A stretch of DNA of 64,000 bases from contig NZ_DAGX01000002.1 in assembly GCF_002498315.1 (NCBI RefSeq), forward strand, positions 558,313 through 622,312. Direction: 5' to 3'. This DNA is from Methanofollis sp. UBA420. GTDB taxonomy: Archaea; Halobacteriota; Methanomicrobia; Methanomicrobiales; Methanofollaceae. The notes beneath the pieces are model-generated. The model searched no databases and had not been told where the DNA came from. It worked only from the letters and a program-made list of their open reading frames with translations. The translations under genes were made by a program, and so were the position numbers. Shown piece after piece: positions 52,052 to 60,848 of the stretch (position 1 is the stretch's first letter; each line of letters starts with the position of its first letter).

Positions 52052-54038
52052 ACGGCTGGAGAGAGAGATGGCCGGGCTGGAGGGGGAGGCCGCCTATGCG
52101 GAGACGGCCTATGCCCTGCCGGTGAGTTATGCCCTGACCGGCGTGCGGGTGGCCGGGGCCGGGGAGGCAAGGGAGGCGTACCTGGCGTCGGGAAAAAATC
52201 CGCTCGTGGCCGCGGAGTGCGTCAGGGCTTTTGCCGGCGGCGGGGTGGAGGAGACGCCGTACACCGGTTTCCTCGGCGACACCGAACTGCGGCGTCTCGG
52301 GTATTCCCTGGTGGACGGGAGCATCCTCGGCCTCGCCCTCCTTGTCGGCACGCCGGAAAACGCCGACGCCGCCGCGGCGATCTGCCGGGAACTGCAGGAG
52401 ACGTACATGCTCACCTTCCTTGCCGGCGGGGTGACTGACGTCCTCACGGCGGCGGGCGTGAAGGTGGGGCCGGGGTACCGCCTCATACCCCTCGGGCCGG
52501 GCGGGATGGCGGCCGTCCACTTCGCGGACGTCCTCGCACGGGTGGCGATGATGTTCGGCGGAGTGCAGGCAGGCGATGCCGGTCGTCTCCTCGCCTATGC
52601 ACGGGAGAGGGCGAAGGCCTTTGTCATCGCCTTCCCGGGCCTTTCGGAGGAGGAGGTCGCCGTCCTCGACGCCCTCCGCCCCCTCGGCGTCCCTATCCTC
52701 TCTGTCAGCGGTTATGAGGGCGGCGAGTGGGTGCCGGTCGGGGCCGGCGAGGCGGTCGGCCGCGGCAGGGACCTGCGGGAGATCAGGGTGAAGGTGACGG
52801 CGATCCCGATCCCGATGGCCTGTTCGCCGGCCTTCGAGGGGAAGAGCATACGCAAAGAGGAGATGCACGTCGAGTTCGGGGGCGGGCGGACCCCCGCCTT
52901 CGAACTCCTCCGGATGCGCCCTGTCGCGGAGGTGGAGGACGGGAAGGTGACGGTGATCGGACCGGAGGCCGACGCCGTCGCCGAAGGCGCGGCCCTGCCT
53001 CTCGCCATCCTCGTCGACGTCGCCGGGAAGAGGATGAAGAAGGAATACGAACCGGTGCTGGAGAGGCGGATCCACACCTTCCTCAACTATGGCGAGGGGT
53101 CCTGGCACGTCGCCCAGCGCGACCTCATCTGGGTCCGCCTCTCGAAGGAGGCGGTGGCGAAGGGTGTGCGGGTGCGCCACCTCGGCACCCTCCTTGCCGG
53201 CAGGTTCAGGGCCGACTTCCCTGACCTCATCGACGCCGTGGCGGTGACCCTGATCACCGAGGACGCCGCCGTCCTCGCCGCCCGCACGGCGGCGGAGGAG
53301 GTCTACAGGCAGAGGGACGAGAGGATCGCCGGCATGAAGGACGGCGACGCCGCCCTCTTCTACTCCTGCACCCTCTGCCAGACCTTCGCCCCGAACCATG
53401 TCTGCATCATCACGCCCGAGCGCCCGGCCCTCTGCGGGGCGATCACCTGGCTGGACGCCCAGATAGCCCACGAGATCGCACCTGCCGGCGCGAACCAGCC
53501 CGTGGAGAAGGGCGAGGTCGTCGACAGCCTCACGGGCGAGTTCGCCGGGGTGAACAGATTCGTGAAGAAGGCCTCCCACGGGACGGTGGAGCGGGTCTGC
53601 CTGTACGGGATGATGGAGTACCCGATGACGGCCTGCGGCTGTTTCGAGGCGGTGGCGGCGGTGCTCCCGGAGACAAACGGGGTCGTGATCGTCACCAGGG
53701 AGTACAGGGGCGAGACGCCCCTCGGCATGACCTTCTCCACCCTGGCCGGGACGATCGGGGGCGGGGCACAGACGCCGGGTTTCCTCGGGATCTCAAGGAA
53801 CTACATCCTTTCGGACCGCTTCCTCAGGGCCGAGGGGGGGATCGCTCGGGTGGTCTGGATGCCCGCCCACCTGAAGGAAGAACTGGGGGAGAGGTTGCGG
53901 CAGGTGCTCGCCGCACGCGGCATGCCCGATCTTTTCGAGAGGATCGCGGACGAGAGGACGACGACGACCCTGGAGGACCTCGTCGCCTTCCTGGAGACAC
54001 ACGGCCACCCGGCGCTGGAGATGGACCCGATCATCTGA
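52017..54038 (+). CDS. acsB: Acetyl-CoA synthase, bacterial type (AcsB)
   Basis: A 673-residue ACS that makes acetyl-CoA from a corrinoid methyl group, CO and CoA. It has the bacterial three-domain build: an N-terminal CODH-docking domain (about 1-230), a central domain (EIRVKVTAIPIPMACSPAFEGKSI...) and the A-cluster domain. All six A-cluster cysteines are present: Cys451, 454, 463, 473 (SCTLC, HVC, ALC) and Cys540/542 in the CGC motif (MTACGCFEA). Archaeal CdhC normally lacks the N-terminal domain and is about 470 residues, so this is an unusual form for a methanogen. It opens a six-gene plus-strand operon. Confidence 0.95.
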   Translation: MDLATAVPQGNERLEREMAGLEGEAAYAETAYALPVSYALTGVRVAGAGEAREAYLASGKNPLVAAECVRAFAGGGVEETPYTGFLGDTELRRLGYSLVDGSILGLALLVGTPENADAAAAICRELQETYMLTFLAGGVTDVLTAAGVKVGPGYRLIPLGPGGMAAVHFADVLARVAMMFGGVQAGDAGRLLAYARERAKAFVIAFPGLSEEEVAVLDALRPLGVPILSVSGYEGGEWVPVGAGEAVGRGRDLREIRVKVTAIPIPMACSPAFEGKSIRKEEMHVEFGGGRTPAFELLRMRPVAEVEDGKVTVIGPEADAVAEGAALPLAILVDVAGKRMKKEYEPVLERRIHTFLNYGEGSWHVAQRDLIWVRLSKEAVAKGVRVRHLGTLLAGRFRADFPDLIDAVAVTLITEDAAVLAARTAAEEVYRQRDERIAGMKDGDAALFYSCTLCQTFAPNHVCIITPERPALCGAITWLDAQIAHEIAPAGANQPVEKGEVVDSLTGEFAGVNRFVKKASHGTVERVCLYGMMEYPMTACGCFEAVAAVLPETNGVVIVTREYRGETPLGMTFSTLAGTIGGGAQTPGFLGISRNYILSDRFLRAEGGIARVVWMPAHLKEELGERLRQVLAARGMPDLFERIADERTTTTLEDLVAFLETHGHPALEMDPII

Positions 54039-54050
54039 GGGGAGGGACGA

Positions 54051-54968
54051 ATGACAGAGAGGATCACGGAGGTGGCGGTCGGCGCCACCAGGACTGAGGG
54101 AGGGACGAGGACGCGGTCGTACAGGGTCGGCGGGGCGTCGGCCCTTCCCGGCATGGGCGACGCGGGGAGCATGCCCCTCGTCGCCCTGGAGATCTGCGAC
54201 GACCCGGCCCTCTGGCCGACAGTCGTGCTGGAGGAGGTCGGCGACCTTGCCGGCGACCTCGCCGGCTGGGCGAAGGCCGCGGAGGAGAGTTGGGGGGCCG
54301 ACCTCATTCGCCTCGTGCTGACGAGCACGCGGCGGCGGGGTTTCGACGACCCGGCCGCGGCAGGGCGAGCGGTCGAGGAGGTGCTCGCCGCCACCGGCCT
54401 CCCCCTCGTCGTCGAGGGGAGCATCGATCCCGCCCTGGACACCGAGGTCTTCAGGCGGTGCGGGGAGGCCGGCGAGGGGGAGAGACTCCTCCTCGGCACT
54501 GCGGAGGCCGAGAGGTATCGCTCTGTCGCGGCCGCCGCCCTTGCCTACGGCCACGCCGTCGTCGCCCAGACCCCGATCGACATCAACCTGGCAAAACAGT
54601 TGAACATCCTGCTGCGGGAGACAGGCGTGCCGCATGACCGGATCGTCATCGACCCGTACACCGGCGCCCTGGGGTACGGCTTCGAGTACTCGTACTCGGT
54701 GATGGAGCGGGTCCGCACCGCCGCCCTCGCGGGCGACGCCGACCTTGCGATGCCGATGATCAGCGCCGCCCAGGACTCCCTCACGGTGAGGGAGGTGCGG
54801 GAGGCCCCGGATGAAGAGAGGGTGGAGACGGCGGTGCGGTGGGAGTTCTATGCCGCCTTCGCCGCGGCCGTGGCCGGCGCCGGCATCGTCTGCGTCCGCC
54901 ACCCCCGCACCGTCGGGGCGCTCAAAAAGGCGATCGCCGACCTGTGGGGGGGAGAAGGATGGCGATGA
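54051..54968 (+). CDS. acsD: Corrinoid/iron-sulfur protein small (delta) subunit
   Basis: The 305-residue TIM-barrel subunit of CFeSP. Recognisable pieces: SMPLVALEICDDP, ADLIRLVLTSTRRRGFDD, VVEGSIDPALDTEVF, TPIDINLAKQLNILLRETG and DPYTGALGYGFEYSYSVMERVR. With AcsC it holds the corrinoid that carries methyl groups to AcsB. It begins 12 bp after acsB and overlaps acsC by 10 bp. No methyltransferase residues are seen, as expected for a structural barrel. Confidence 0.94.
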   Translation: MTERITEVAVGATRTEGGTRTRSYRVGGASALPGMGDAGSMPLVALEICDDPALWPTVVLEEVGDLAGDLAGWAKAAEESWGADLIRLVLTSTRRRGFDDPAAAGRAVEEVLAATGLPLVVEGSIDPALDTEVFRRCGEAGEGERLLLGTAEAERYRSVAAAALAYGHAVVAQTPIDINLAKQLNILLRETGVPHDRIVIDPYTGALGYGFEYSYSVMERVRTAALAGDADLAMPMISAAQDSLTVREVREAPDEERVETAVRWEFYAAFAAAVAGAGIVCVRHPRTVGALKKAIADLWGGEGWR

Positions 54969-56284
54969 AGGCGCTCGAGGTCTACAAACTCCTGCCGAAG
55001 ACGAACTGCAAGGAGTGCGGTTTTCCGACCTGCCTCGCCTTCGCGATGAAACTCGCCGCCGGGGGCGTCGACCCCGAACGCTGCCCGTACCTCGACGAGG
55101 AGACGAAGGCCCTCCTCGGCGGGGCGACTCGCCCGCCTGTGCGAGCGGCGACTGTCGGCGTCGGCGCCCGTTCCTTCACCGTCGGCGAGGAGATCGTGAT
55201 GTTCAGACACGAGAAGACCTTCTACCACCGCCCCGGCATCATGGTCTGCGCCGGCGACACCTCGCCGCTGGAGGAGGTGAGGAGGAACGCGGAGGAGGTG
55301 CGCGACCTCGTCGTCCACCGGGTCGGGCAGGACCTGACCCTCGACGGCATCGCGCTCAGGTGCGAGAGCGGCGACCCGGACCGCTTTGCCGCGGCCTCCA
55401 TGGCCGTCGGGGAGTGCGGCGACCTCCCCCGCCTCCTCATCGCGGCAGACCCCGACGCCCACGCGGCGGCCCTCCGGGTCTGCGGCCAGTTCCTCCCCCT
55501 CATCCACGCGGCGAACCCGGAGAACCACGAGGAGATGGCGGCCCTCGCGAAGCGCTACGGGTGCCCCCTCGTCGTCAGGGCCGGGACTCCCGAGGGGCTT
55601 GCAGACCTCGCCGCCCGGTGCACCGCCGCCGGCGCCAGGGCCATCCTTCTCGACCCGGCCCCGCGGACGATGGGGGACTTCGTGGCGCGGGCATCGCACC
55701 TCAGGGAGCACGCGGTGACGAGGGCGTCGCCCGACCTCGGCTATCCCCTCTATCTCGACACCACGGCCCTCGGGACAGACGCCGCGCTCGCCGCCGGCAT
55801 CCTCAGGTACGCCGGCGTGATCGTCGTCCCGCCCCTGCCGCGGCCCTCCCTCCTCGCCGCCCTCACCCTCCGCCAGAACATCTACACAGACCCGCAGAAG
55901 CCCATCCAGGTGACGCCCGGCATCTACCCGGTGAACAACCCGGGCAGGGACGCACCCGTCCTCCTCTCGGTGAACTTCTCCCTCACCTACTTCACCCTCC
56001 TCGGCTACCTGGAGGCCGGGAAGGTCCCCTGCTACCTCTTCGTCGTGGACACCGCGGGACTCTCCGTCCTGACGGCGGTCGCCGGCGGAAAACTCGACGA
56101 AGACGTGGTGAAAAAGTCGATCAAGTCCATGGGCCTTGCCGGGACCGTGGACCACCGCACCATCGTCATCCCGGGCTACGCCGCACCCCTTTCAGGGAGG
56201 ATCGAGGATGCAACCGGGTGGACGGTGCGGGTCGGGCCGCGCGACGCCGCGGAGATCGCAGAGTTCCTGGAGAAGGAGGAATAG
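54959..56284 (+). CDS. acsC: Corrinoid/iron-sulfur protein large (gamma) subunit
   Basis: The 441-residue product starts at ATG 54959 (MAMKALEVYKLLPKTNCKECG); codons upstream are out of phase with the operon. The N-terminal [4Fe-4S] domain has Cys17, 20, 25 and 42 in NCKECGFPTCLAF and ERCPYL. The rest is a TIM barrel and a C-terminal corrinoid domain (GKVPCYLFVVDTAGLSVLTAVAGGK...). The Fe-S cluster reactivates Co(II) to Co(I). acsV follows with no spacing. In-frame ATG 54965 is an alternative start. Confidence 0.94.
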   Translation: MAMKALEVYKLLPKTNCKECGFPTCLAFAMKLAAGGVDPERCPYLDEETKALLGGATRPPVRAATVGVGARSFTVGEEIVMFRHEKTFYHRPGIMVCAGDTSPLEEVRRNAEEVRDLVVHRVGQDLTLDGIALRCESGDPDRFAAASMAVGECGDLPRLLIAADPDAHAAALRVCGQFLPLIHAANPENHEEMAALAKRYGCPLVVRAGTPEGLADLAARCTAAGARAILLDPAPRTMGDFVARASHLREHAVTRASPDLGYPLYLDTTALGTDAALAAGILRYAGVIVVPPLPRPSLLAALTLRQNIYTDPQKPIQVTPGIYPVNNPGRDAPVLLSVNFSLTYFTLLGYLEAGKVPCYLFVVDTAGLSVLTAVAGGKLDEDVVKKSIKSMGLAGTVDHRTIVIPGYAAPLSGRIEDATGWTVRVGPRDAAEIAEFLEKEE

Positions 56285-58201
56285 ATGCCGGTCATCACCT
56301 TCCTGCCGGGCTACAGGAAGGCCCGGGTCCCGCAGGGCGCCACGGTGCTGGAGGCGGCGCAGAAGGCCGGCCTCGTGATGAACGTCGTCTGCGGCGGGCA
56401 GGGGAAGTGCGGCAAGTGCATCGTCCGCGTCGAGAGCGGGGAGACGACCTTCGACCGGGAGAAGTTCGGTGTCCTCTTTGCTGCCGCAGAACTCGATGCC
56501 GGCACCTGCCTCGCATGCCAGACCCACGTCTTCAGCGACGCCCGCATCGATGTCCCGGCGCGGACGCTGGTGCAGGAGCAGAAGATCCTGGTCGATGCCA
56601 GACCTCTCGACGTCCCTGTCCACCCGTTGGTGCGGAAGTACGCCCTCGTTCTGGCGCCGCCCACCCTGGATGACCCCTCGTCCGACCTCGCACGGCTCCT
56701 CGAAGGGGTGGAGCACAGCGGGGGACCGGCGGCGGCGAAGGTCTACGCGCCCCTGGACGTGCTCAGGAAGATCCCGGTCGTCCTCCGCCACGGCAGGTGG
56801 CGGTGCACGGCGACTGTCGCCCTGGTGCCGGGCGGTTACCGCCTGATCAATGTCGAGGAAGGAGACACGGCGGCACGGCTGTACGGGGCGGCGGTGGACC
56901 TCGGGACGACGACGGTCGTCGCCTACCTCTGGGACCTCGCCGGCGGCCGCGTCCTCTCGACGGCCTCGAACTACAACAGGCAGATCTCCTGCGGCGAGGA
57001 CATCCTCTCCCGCGTGAACTATGCGAAGAAGAACGGCACCGGCCGCCTCCAGGAACTCGCCGCGGCGAGCATCAACACCGCCCTCACCGCGGCGGCCGAC
57101 GCCGCAGGGATCGACCTCGAAGACATCTACGAGGTGATGGTCGCCGGCAACACCGTGATGACCCACCTCCTCCTCGGCATCGACCCGGCCTACATGATCG
57201 CCGAACCGTACGTCCCCGTGGTGAGGCGGACGTTCTCGACGACGGGGCAGCGTCTCGGCCTCTCCGTCGCCCCGACTGCCGGGGTCTTCACCTTCCCCGC
57301 GGTCTCGAACTTCATCGGCGGCGACATCGTCGCCGACATCCTCACCTCGGGGATGGCCGACCAGGACGAGGTCTCCCTCCTCATCGACATCGGCACCAAC
57401 TTCGAGGCGGTCCTCGGCGGGCGGGACTGGATGCTCGCCTGCGCCGGGGCGGCCGGACCGGCCCTGGAGGGCGGGGAGGTGCTCTTCGGGATGCGGGCGA
57501 ACCCGGGGGCGATCGAGAGGGTGCGGGTCGACGAGGCGACCCTCGAACCCGCCTTCGAGACGATCAACGACGTCCCGCCCGTCGGCATCTGCGGGTCGGG
57601 TTTGATCGACCTCCTCGCCGGCCTGATCCGCGCCTGCGTCATCGACAGGACAGGACAGATCAACACGGGCATCGACCACCCGCGGATACGCATGGGCCGC
57701 CATTTCCCCGAGTACGTCGTCGCATGGGAGAAAGAGAGCGGGGCGGGGAAGGACATCGTGATCACCGGACACGACATCAGGAACCTGATCCTGAGCAAGG
57801 CGGCGGTGCTGGCGGCCTGCATCACCCTGATGGACGCGGCCGGGATCGCCCACGACGACCTCGCCACCGTCTTCTTCTCCGGGGCCTTCGGGAATTACAT
57901 CGACAAGGAGAACGCCGTCACCATCGGCCTCATCCCCGAGGTGCCTCTCGGCAGGGTGCGGAACCTGGGGAACGGGGCGATCACCGGGGCGAACCAGGCC
58001 CTCGTCAGCAAGGAGAGGAGGAATGCCCTCGACAGGATCGCACGGACGATCACCTACATCGAACTGAACGCGGACCCGGGGTTCATGGACAGGTACACGC
58101 AGAGTTGTTTCCTCCCCCACACCGACCTATCTCTCTTCCCGACGGTGCAGAGGGTGCTCGAAGAGTGCAGGCTGCGGAGGGGGGCGCAATGGCAGGGGTG
58201 A
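56285..58201 (+). CDS. acsV: AcsV: ASKHA-domain reductive activator of corrinoid protein (RACo-like)
   Basis: The 638-residue product carries an N-terminal [2Fe-2S] ferredoxin domain with Cys36, 42, 45 and 78 (VVCGGQGKCGKC, TCLAC), a linker, and an ATPase of the actin/HSP70-like class (about 200-600) with AAVDLGTTTVVAYLWDLAGG, VMVAGNTVMTHLLLG and SLLIDIGTNFEAVL. RACo-type proteins use ATP to reduce corrinoid Co(II) in CFeSP. The partner CFeSP genes lie directly upstream. Archaeal CODH/ACS loci normally do not encode this activator. Confidence 0.95.
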   Translation: MPVITFLPGYRKARVPQGATVLEAAQKAGLVMNVVCGGQGKCGKCIVRVESGETTFDREKFGVLFAAAELDAGTCLACQTHVFSDARIDVPARTLVQEQKILVDARPLDVPVHPLVRKYALVLAPPTLDDPSSDLARLLEGVEHSGGPAAAKVYAPLDVLRKIPVVLRHGRWRCTATVALVPGGYRLINVEEGDTAARLYGAAVDLGTTTVVAYLWDLAGGRVLSTASNYNRQISCGEDILSRVNYAKKNGTGRLQELAAASINTALTAAADAAGIDLEDIYEVMVAGNTVMTHLLLGIDPAYMIAEPYVPVVRRTFSTTGQRLGLSVAPTAGVFTFPAVSNFIGGDIVADILTSGMADQDEVSLLIDIGTNFEAVLGGRDWMLACAGAAGPALEGGEVLFGMRANPGAIERVRVDEATLEPAFETINDVPPVGICGSGLIDLLAGLIRACVIDRTGQINTGIDHPRIRMGRHFPEYVVAWEKESGAGKDIVITGHDIRNLILSKAAVLAACITLMDAAGIAHDDLATVFFSGAFGNYIDKENAVTIGLIPEVPLGRVRNLGNGAITGANQALVSKERRNALDRIARTITYIELNADPGFMDRYTQSCFLPHTDLSLFPTVQRVLEECRLRRGAQWQG

Positions 58202-59211
58202 TCCCCGCGGCCGGGCTGAGGGCGACCGGGGTCGGCGCCCTGCCGCACCGCGATCCCGACGCCGCCTGCCGGGCGGTCCTCGCCGCTTTCCCGGAGGTGC
58301 CGTACGCCCCGACTCTCCCGAACAAAAATCCCCTCGAAGCGATCGTCCTCGCGGAGGCGGAGTGCCTGCCCGGCGCGGAGGTCCGCGACGGGAGGGTGAC
58401 CGTCGACACCGGGGCAGACGAGGCGATGGAGGCAGTGCTGATGGACTACCTGGAGGGGCGGTATGCCGGGTATGCGGCGTCAGAGGCGACGGCCTCGGGT
58501 TTCCACCGCCTGATGGCGTACGAACTCTCCGGTGCCGTCCTCCTGAAGTGCCAGGTCACCGGCCCGGCAACTCTCGGGATGCAGGCGGTGGACGCGGGAA
58601 GGCGCCCCGTCCACTATGACGGGGCGTACGCCGACGTCCTGGGGAAGGCGCTCGCCCTGCGGGCGCGGTGGTCCGAGGCGCGGATGCAGGAGCACGGGGT
58701 GCCGACGGTCATGGTGCTGAACGAGCCCTACCTCACCGCCCTCGGGTCGCCTGTCGTCCCCCTGGACGAGGAGACGGTCCGCTCCTCCTTCGCCGACATC
58801 GCCGCCCTCCTCGACGGGGGCATCGGCATCCACTGCTGCGCGAACACCGACTGGGGCTTCGTCTTCTCCCTTTCGCCGTCCCTCGTCTCCTTCGACGCCC
58901 ACGCCCATGCCCGCGAGTTCCTCCTGTACGGGGACGATCTGGCGGCGTACTTCGAAGGGGGCGGGGTCGTCGCATGGGGGATGGTCCCGGCAGACAGGCC
59001 GGCGCCGGACGCGGGGGAACTCGACCGCATCCACGACCGCTTTGCCGCGATCAGGCGGACGGTCGCGGACCTGGTCGGCGACGACACCTTTGCCGACCGC
59101 TCCCTGATCACGCCGACCTGCGGGATCAGGGCTATGGATGAGGCAGGGGCTGATGGGATCATGGCGGCGGCGGCGGCGGTCGCCCGCAGGGCGCGGGGTG
59201 AGGGGGCATGA
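58189..59211 (+). CDS. Core methionine-synthase-like protein (MetE C-terminal/UROD fold)
   Basis: About 340 residues from ATG 58189, overlapping acsV by 13 bp. The fold is a single barrel like the C-terminal half of MetE or uroporphyrinogen-decarboxylase-type methyltransferases: GVGALPHRDPDAAC start, zinc ligands in GIHCCANTDWG (His-x-Cys) and TPTCGIRAM (last Cys), LNEPYLTALG in between. The folate-binding half of MetE is absent. The Mes families (MesA-D) of such stand-alone enzymes use corrinoid proteins as methyl donors, and MesB/MesC are tied to the Wood-Ljungdahl pathway. Placement after acsDCV suggests it takes methyl from CFeSP to make methionine; that is inference. Confidence 0.7.
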   Translation: MAGVIPAAGLRATGVGALPHRDPDAACRAVLAAFPEVPYAPTLPNKNPLEAIVLAEAECLPGAEVRDGRVTVDTGADEAMEAVLMDYLEGRYAGYAASEATASGFHRLMAYELSGAVLLKCQVTGPATLGMQAVDAGRRPVHYDGAYADVLGKALALRARWSEARMQEHGVPTVMVLNEPYLTALGSPVVPLDEETVRSSFADIAALLDGGIGIHCCANTDWGFVFSLSPSLVSFDAHAHAREFLLYGDDLAAYFEGGGVVAWGMVPADRPAPDAGELDRIHDRFAAIRRTVADLVGDDTFADRSLITPTCGIRAMDEAGADGIMAAAAAVARRARGEGA

Positions 59212-59948
59212 GGCCCTGCACCGTGGCGATCGCCGGCAAAGGCGGGACAGGGAAGACAACGATCGCCGCCCTCCTGGTGGACTCCCTCGTCGCCGCCGGC
59301 GTGCGGCCTGTCCTCGCGGTGGACGCGGACCCGAATGCCAACCTCCACGAGGCGATGGGGGTCGCCGTCGAGGAGACTCTCGGCACGATGCGGGAGGAGG
59401 CGTTCACCCGCGGCATCCCGCCGGGAATGGACAGGCGGGCCTACATCGGCTACAGGTTCAGGCGGGTGCTCGTCGAGGCCGGGGGCTTCGACCTCCTGGC
59501 GATGGGGAGGCCTGAAGGGACAGGGTGCTACTGTTTCGCAAACGACCTCCTCCGCGAGTGCGTCGACTCGCTGGTACAGGACTACCGGTGCGTCGTCATC
59601 GACGCCGAGGCCGGCATGGAGCACGTCTCCCGCGGCACCGTCGGGGCGCCAGACGTCCTCCTCGTCGTCTCCGATCCCTCGGCCCGCGGCCTGCGGACTG
59701 CCCTGCGGATCCGGGACCTCGCCGTCTCTCTCGGCCTCGACGAGGGGCGGATCTTCCTTGTCGTCAACCGCTCGAAAGGGGAAGAGGTGGCCGACGGCCC
59801 CCTCCCCCGCGCCGCCGTCGTCCCGTACGACCGGGCAATCGAGGAGGCCGACGTCGCGGGCCGTCCGGTCATCTCCGTCCCGCCGGAGAGTCCGGCGCGG
59901 GCGGCGGTGGAGGGGCTTCGCCGGTGGGTGTGGGAGAGATATAGATGA
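59208..59948 (+). CDS. CooC/AcsF-type nickel-insertion ATPase
   Basis: The 246-residue MinD-like P-loop ATPase starts at ATG 59208, 4 bp inside the preceding gene. It has the deviant Walker A AGKGGTGKTT, a DADPNANL switch, and a Cys-x-Cys metal motif in GTGCYCFANDLLREC, as in CooC. GTVGAPDVLLVVSDPSARGLRTA is the switch II region. Such proteins help install nickel in CODH and ACS. Its last 80 bp overlap a convergent lipoprotein gene. Confidence 0.9.
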   Translation: MRPCTVAIAGKGGTGKTTIAALLVDSLVAAGVRPVLAVDADPNANLHEAMGVAVEETLGTMREEAFTRGIPPGMDRRAYIGYRFRRVLVEAGGFDLLAMGRPEGTGCYCFANDLLRECVDSLVQDYRCVVIDAEAGMEHVSRGTVGAPDVLLVVSDPSARGLRTALRIRDLAVSLGLDEGRIFLVVNRSKGEEVADGPLPRAAVVPYDRAIEEADVAGRPVISVPPESPARAAVEGLRRWVWERYR

Positions 59949-60702
59949 CCTCGTCGGCCATCGCCAGACTCTCCGGCACGAAGGCGACGATGTTCTCCCG
60001 CTCGGGGTCGGGTTCCTCGTAGGTGGTGGACGTTCTGACGTCACGCCAGAAGAGGAAGTCGCGGGTCTCGGTGATCGTGACGTTCCCTCCCTGGCCGCCC
60101 CGGCCGAGGATATTGATCGGACACGCCTGCACGTCCCCAACAAACCGCACCTCCCTGAGCGGGGTGAAGGTGCCGTTTTCGAGGAGGGCGAGGTCGTAGT
60201 CCCCGCCGCCGTACCGGACCGGACCACACATCCCCGAGACCCCGATCCAGAGCCCTTCGCTTCCGAGGTGGAGATCGGCAAAGTCGACCTCTTCCAGTTC
60301 GCCGAGGACATCGAGGGGATGGAGGCTCACCGGCACCGACTCAGATGCCGCTCGTGACCAGGAGATCTTCCCTGCCCTGTCAGGAGAGAACGAGAGATCG
60401 ACATAGACCAGATCCGCGTTGCCCTCGCTCCCGTCCCAGAACTCAATGATCATCCTCTCCAGTTCGCCGCCCGCTCCGATCATGAGGTCGGCGCTGTTGA
60501 GCACGGCCGTCTCGTTTGTCGCGCCGGTCTTCTCCAGGACGATGTTCCAGATCCCGGTGAGCGGGAGGCCGAGGGCATTGGGCTGGAGGATGACGGTCGC
60601 CTCGTTCTCCGGCGCCCCGGCAAGACCGGTGCACCCGGTGGCGATAAGGCAGAGGGCAAGAGAGGTGGCAAAACAGAAGAAGAGGGGGCCGGGGGTTTGC
60701 AT
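59869..60702 (-). CDS. Putative surface lipoprotein, no recognised family
   Basis: The 277-residue product has a signal peptide ending in a lipobox-like LIATGC, a beta-rich body without recognised motifs (VILQPNALGLPLTGIWNIVLEK..., DLVYVDLSFSPDRAGKISWS), and a Pro-rich C-terminus (PTGEAPPPPPAP). No C-terminal membrane anchor, so attachment would be through the N-terminal lipid. It overlaps cooC-like by 80 bp tail to tail, an unusually long convergent overlap; the last residues may be read-through. Confidence 0.55.
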   Translation of the reverse strand: MQTPGPLFFCFATSLALCLIATGCTGLAGAPENEATVILQPNALGLPLTGIWNIVLEKTGATNETAVLNSADLMIGAGGELERMIIEFWDGSEGNADLVYVDLSFSPDRAGKISWSRAASESVPVSLHPLDVLGELEEVDFADLHLGSEGLWIGVSGMCGPVRYGGGDYDLALLENGTFTPLREVRFVGDVQACPINILGRGGQGGNVTITETRDFLFWRDVRTSTTYEEPDPERENIVAFVPESLAMADEVIYISPTPTGEAPPPPPAPDSPAGRR

Positions 60703-60848
60703 ATGTCAATTTTTATCACAATCGTCATAATATTTCCCGGACCATGGGTTGGGGGCGGGATGGATCCTATCTCCATCTTTCCCCTGGCCAGCCGGTCCCC
60801 TATCCCGACGCACACCCCTTTTATCGCCAGGCGTCCACACTATTCCCC

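Noticed and set aside
56797..58188. Long N-terminal extension of the methionine-synthase-like protein
   Set aside because: It is an Arg/His/Pro-rich shadow of acsV; homology begins at ATG 58189.
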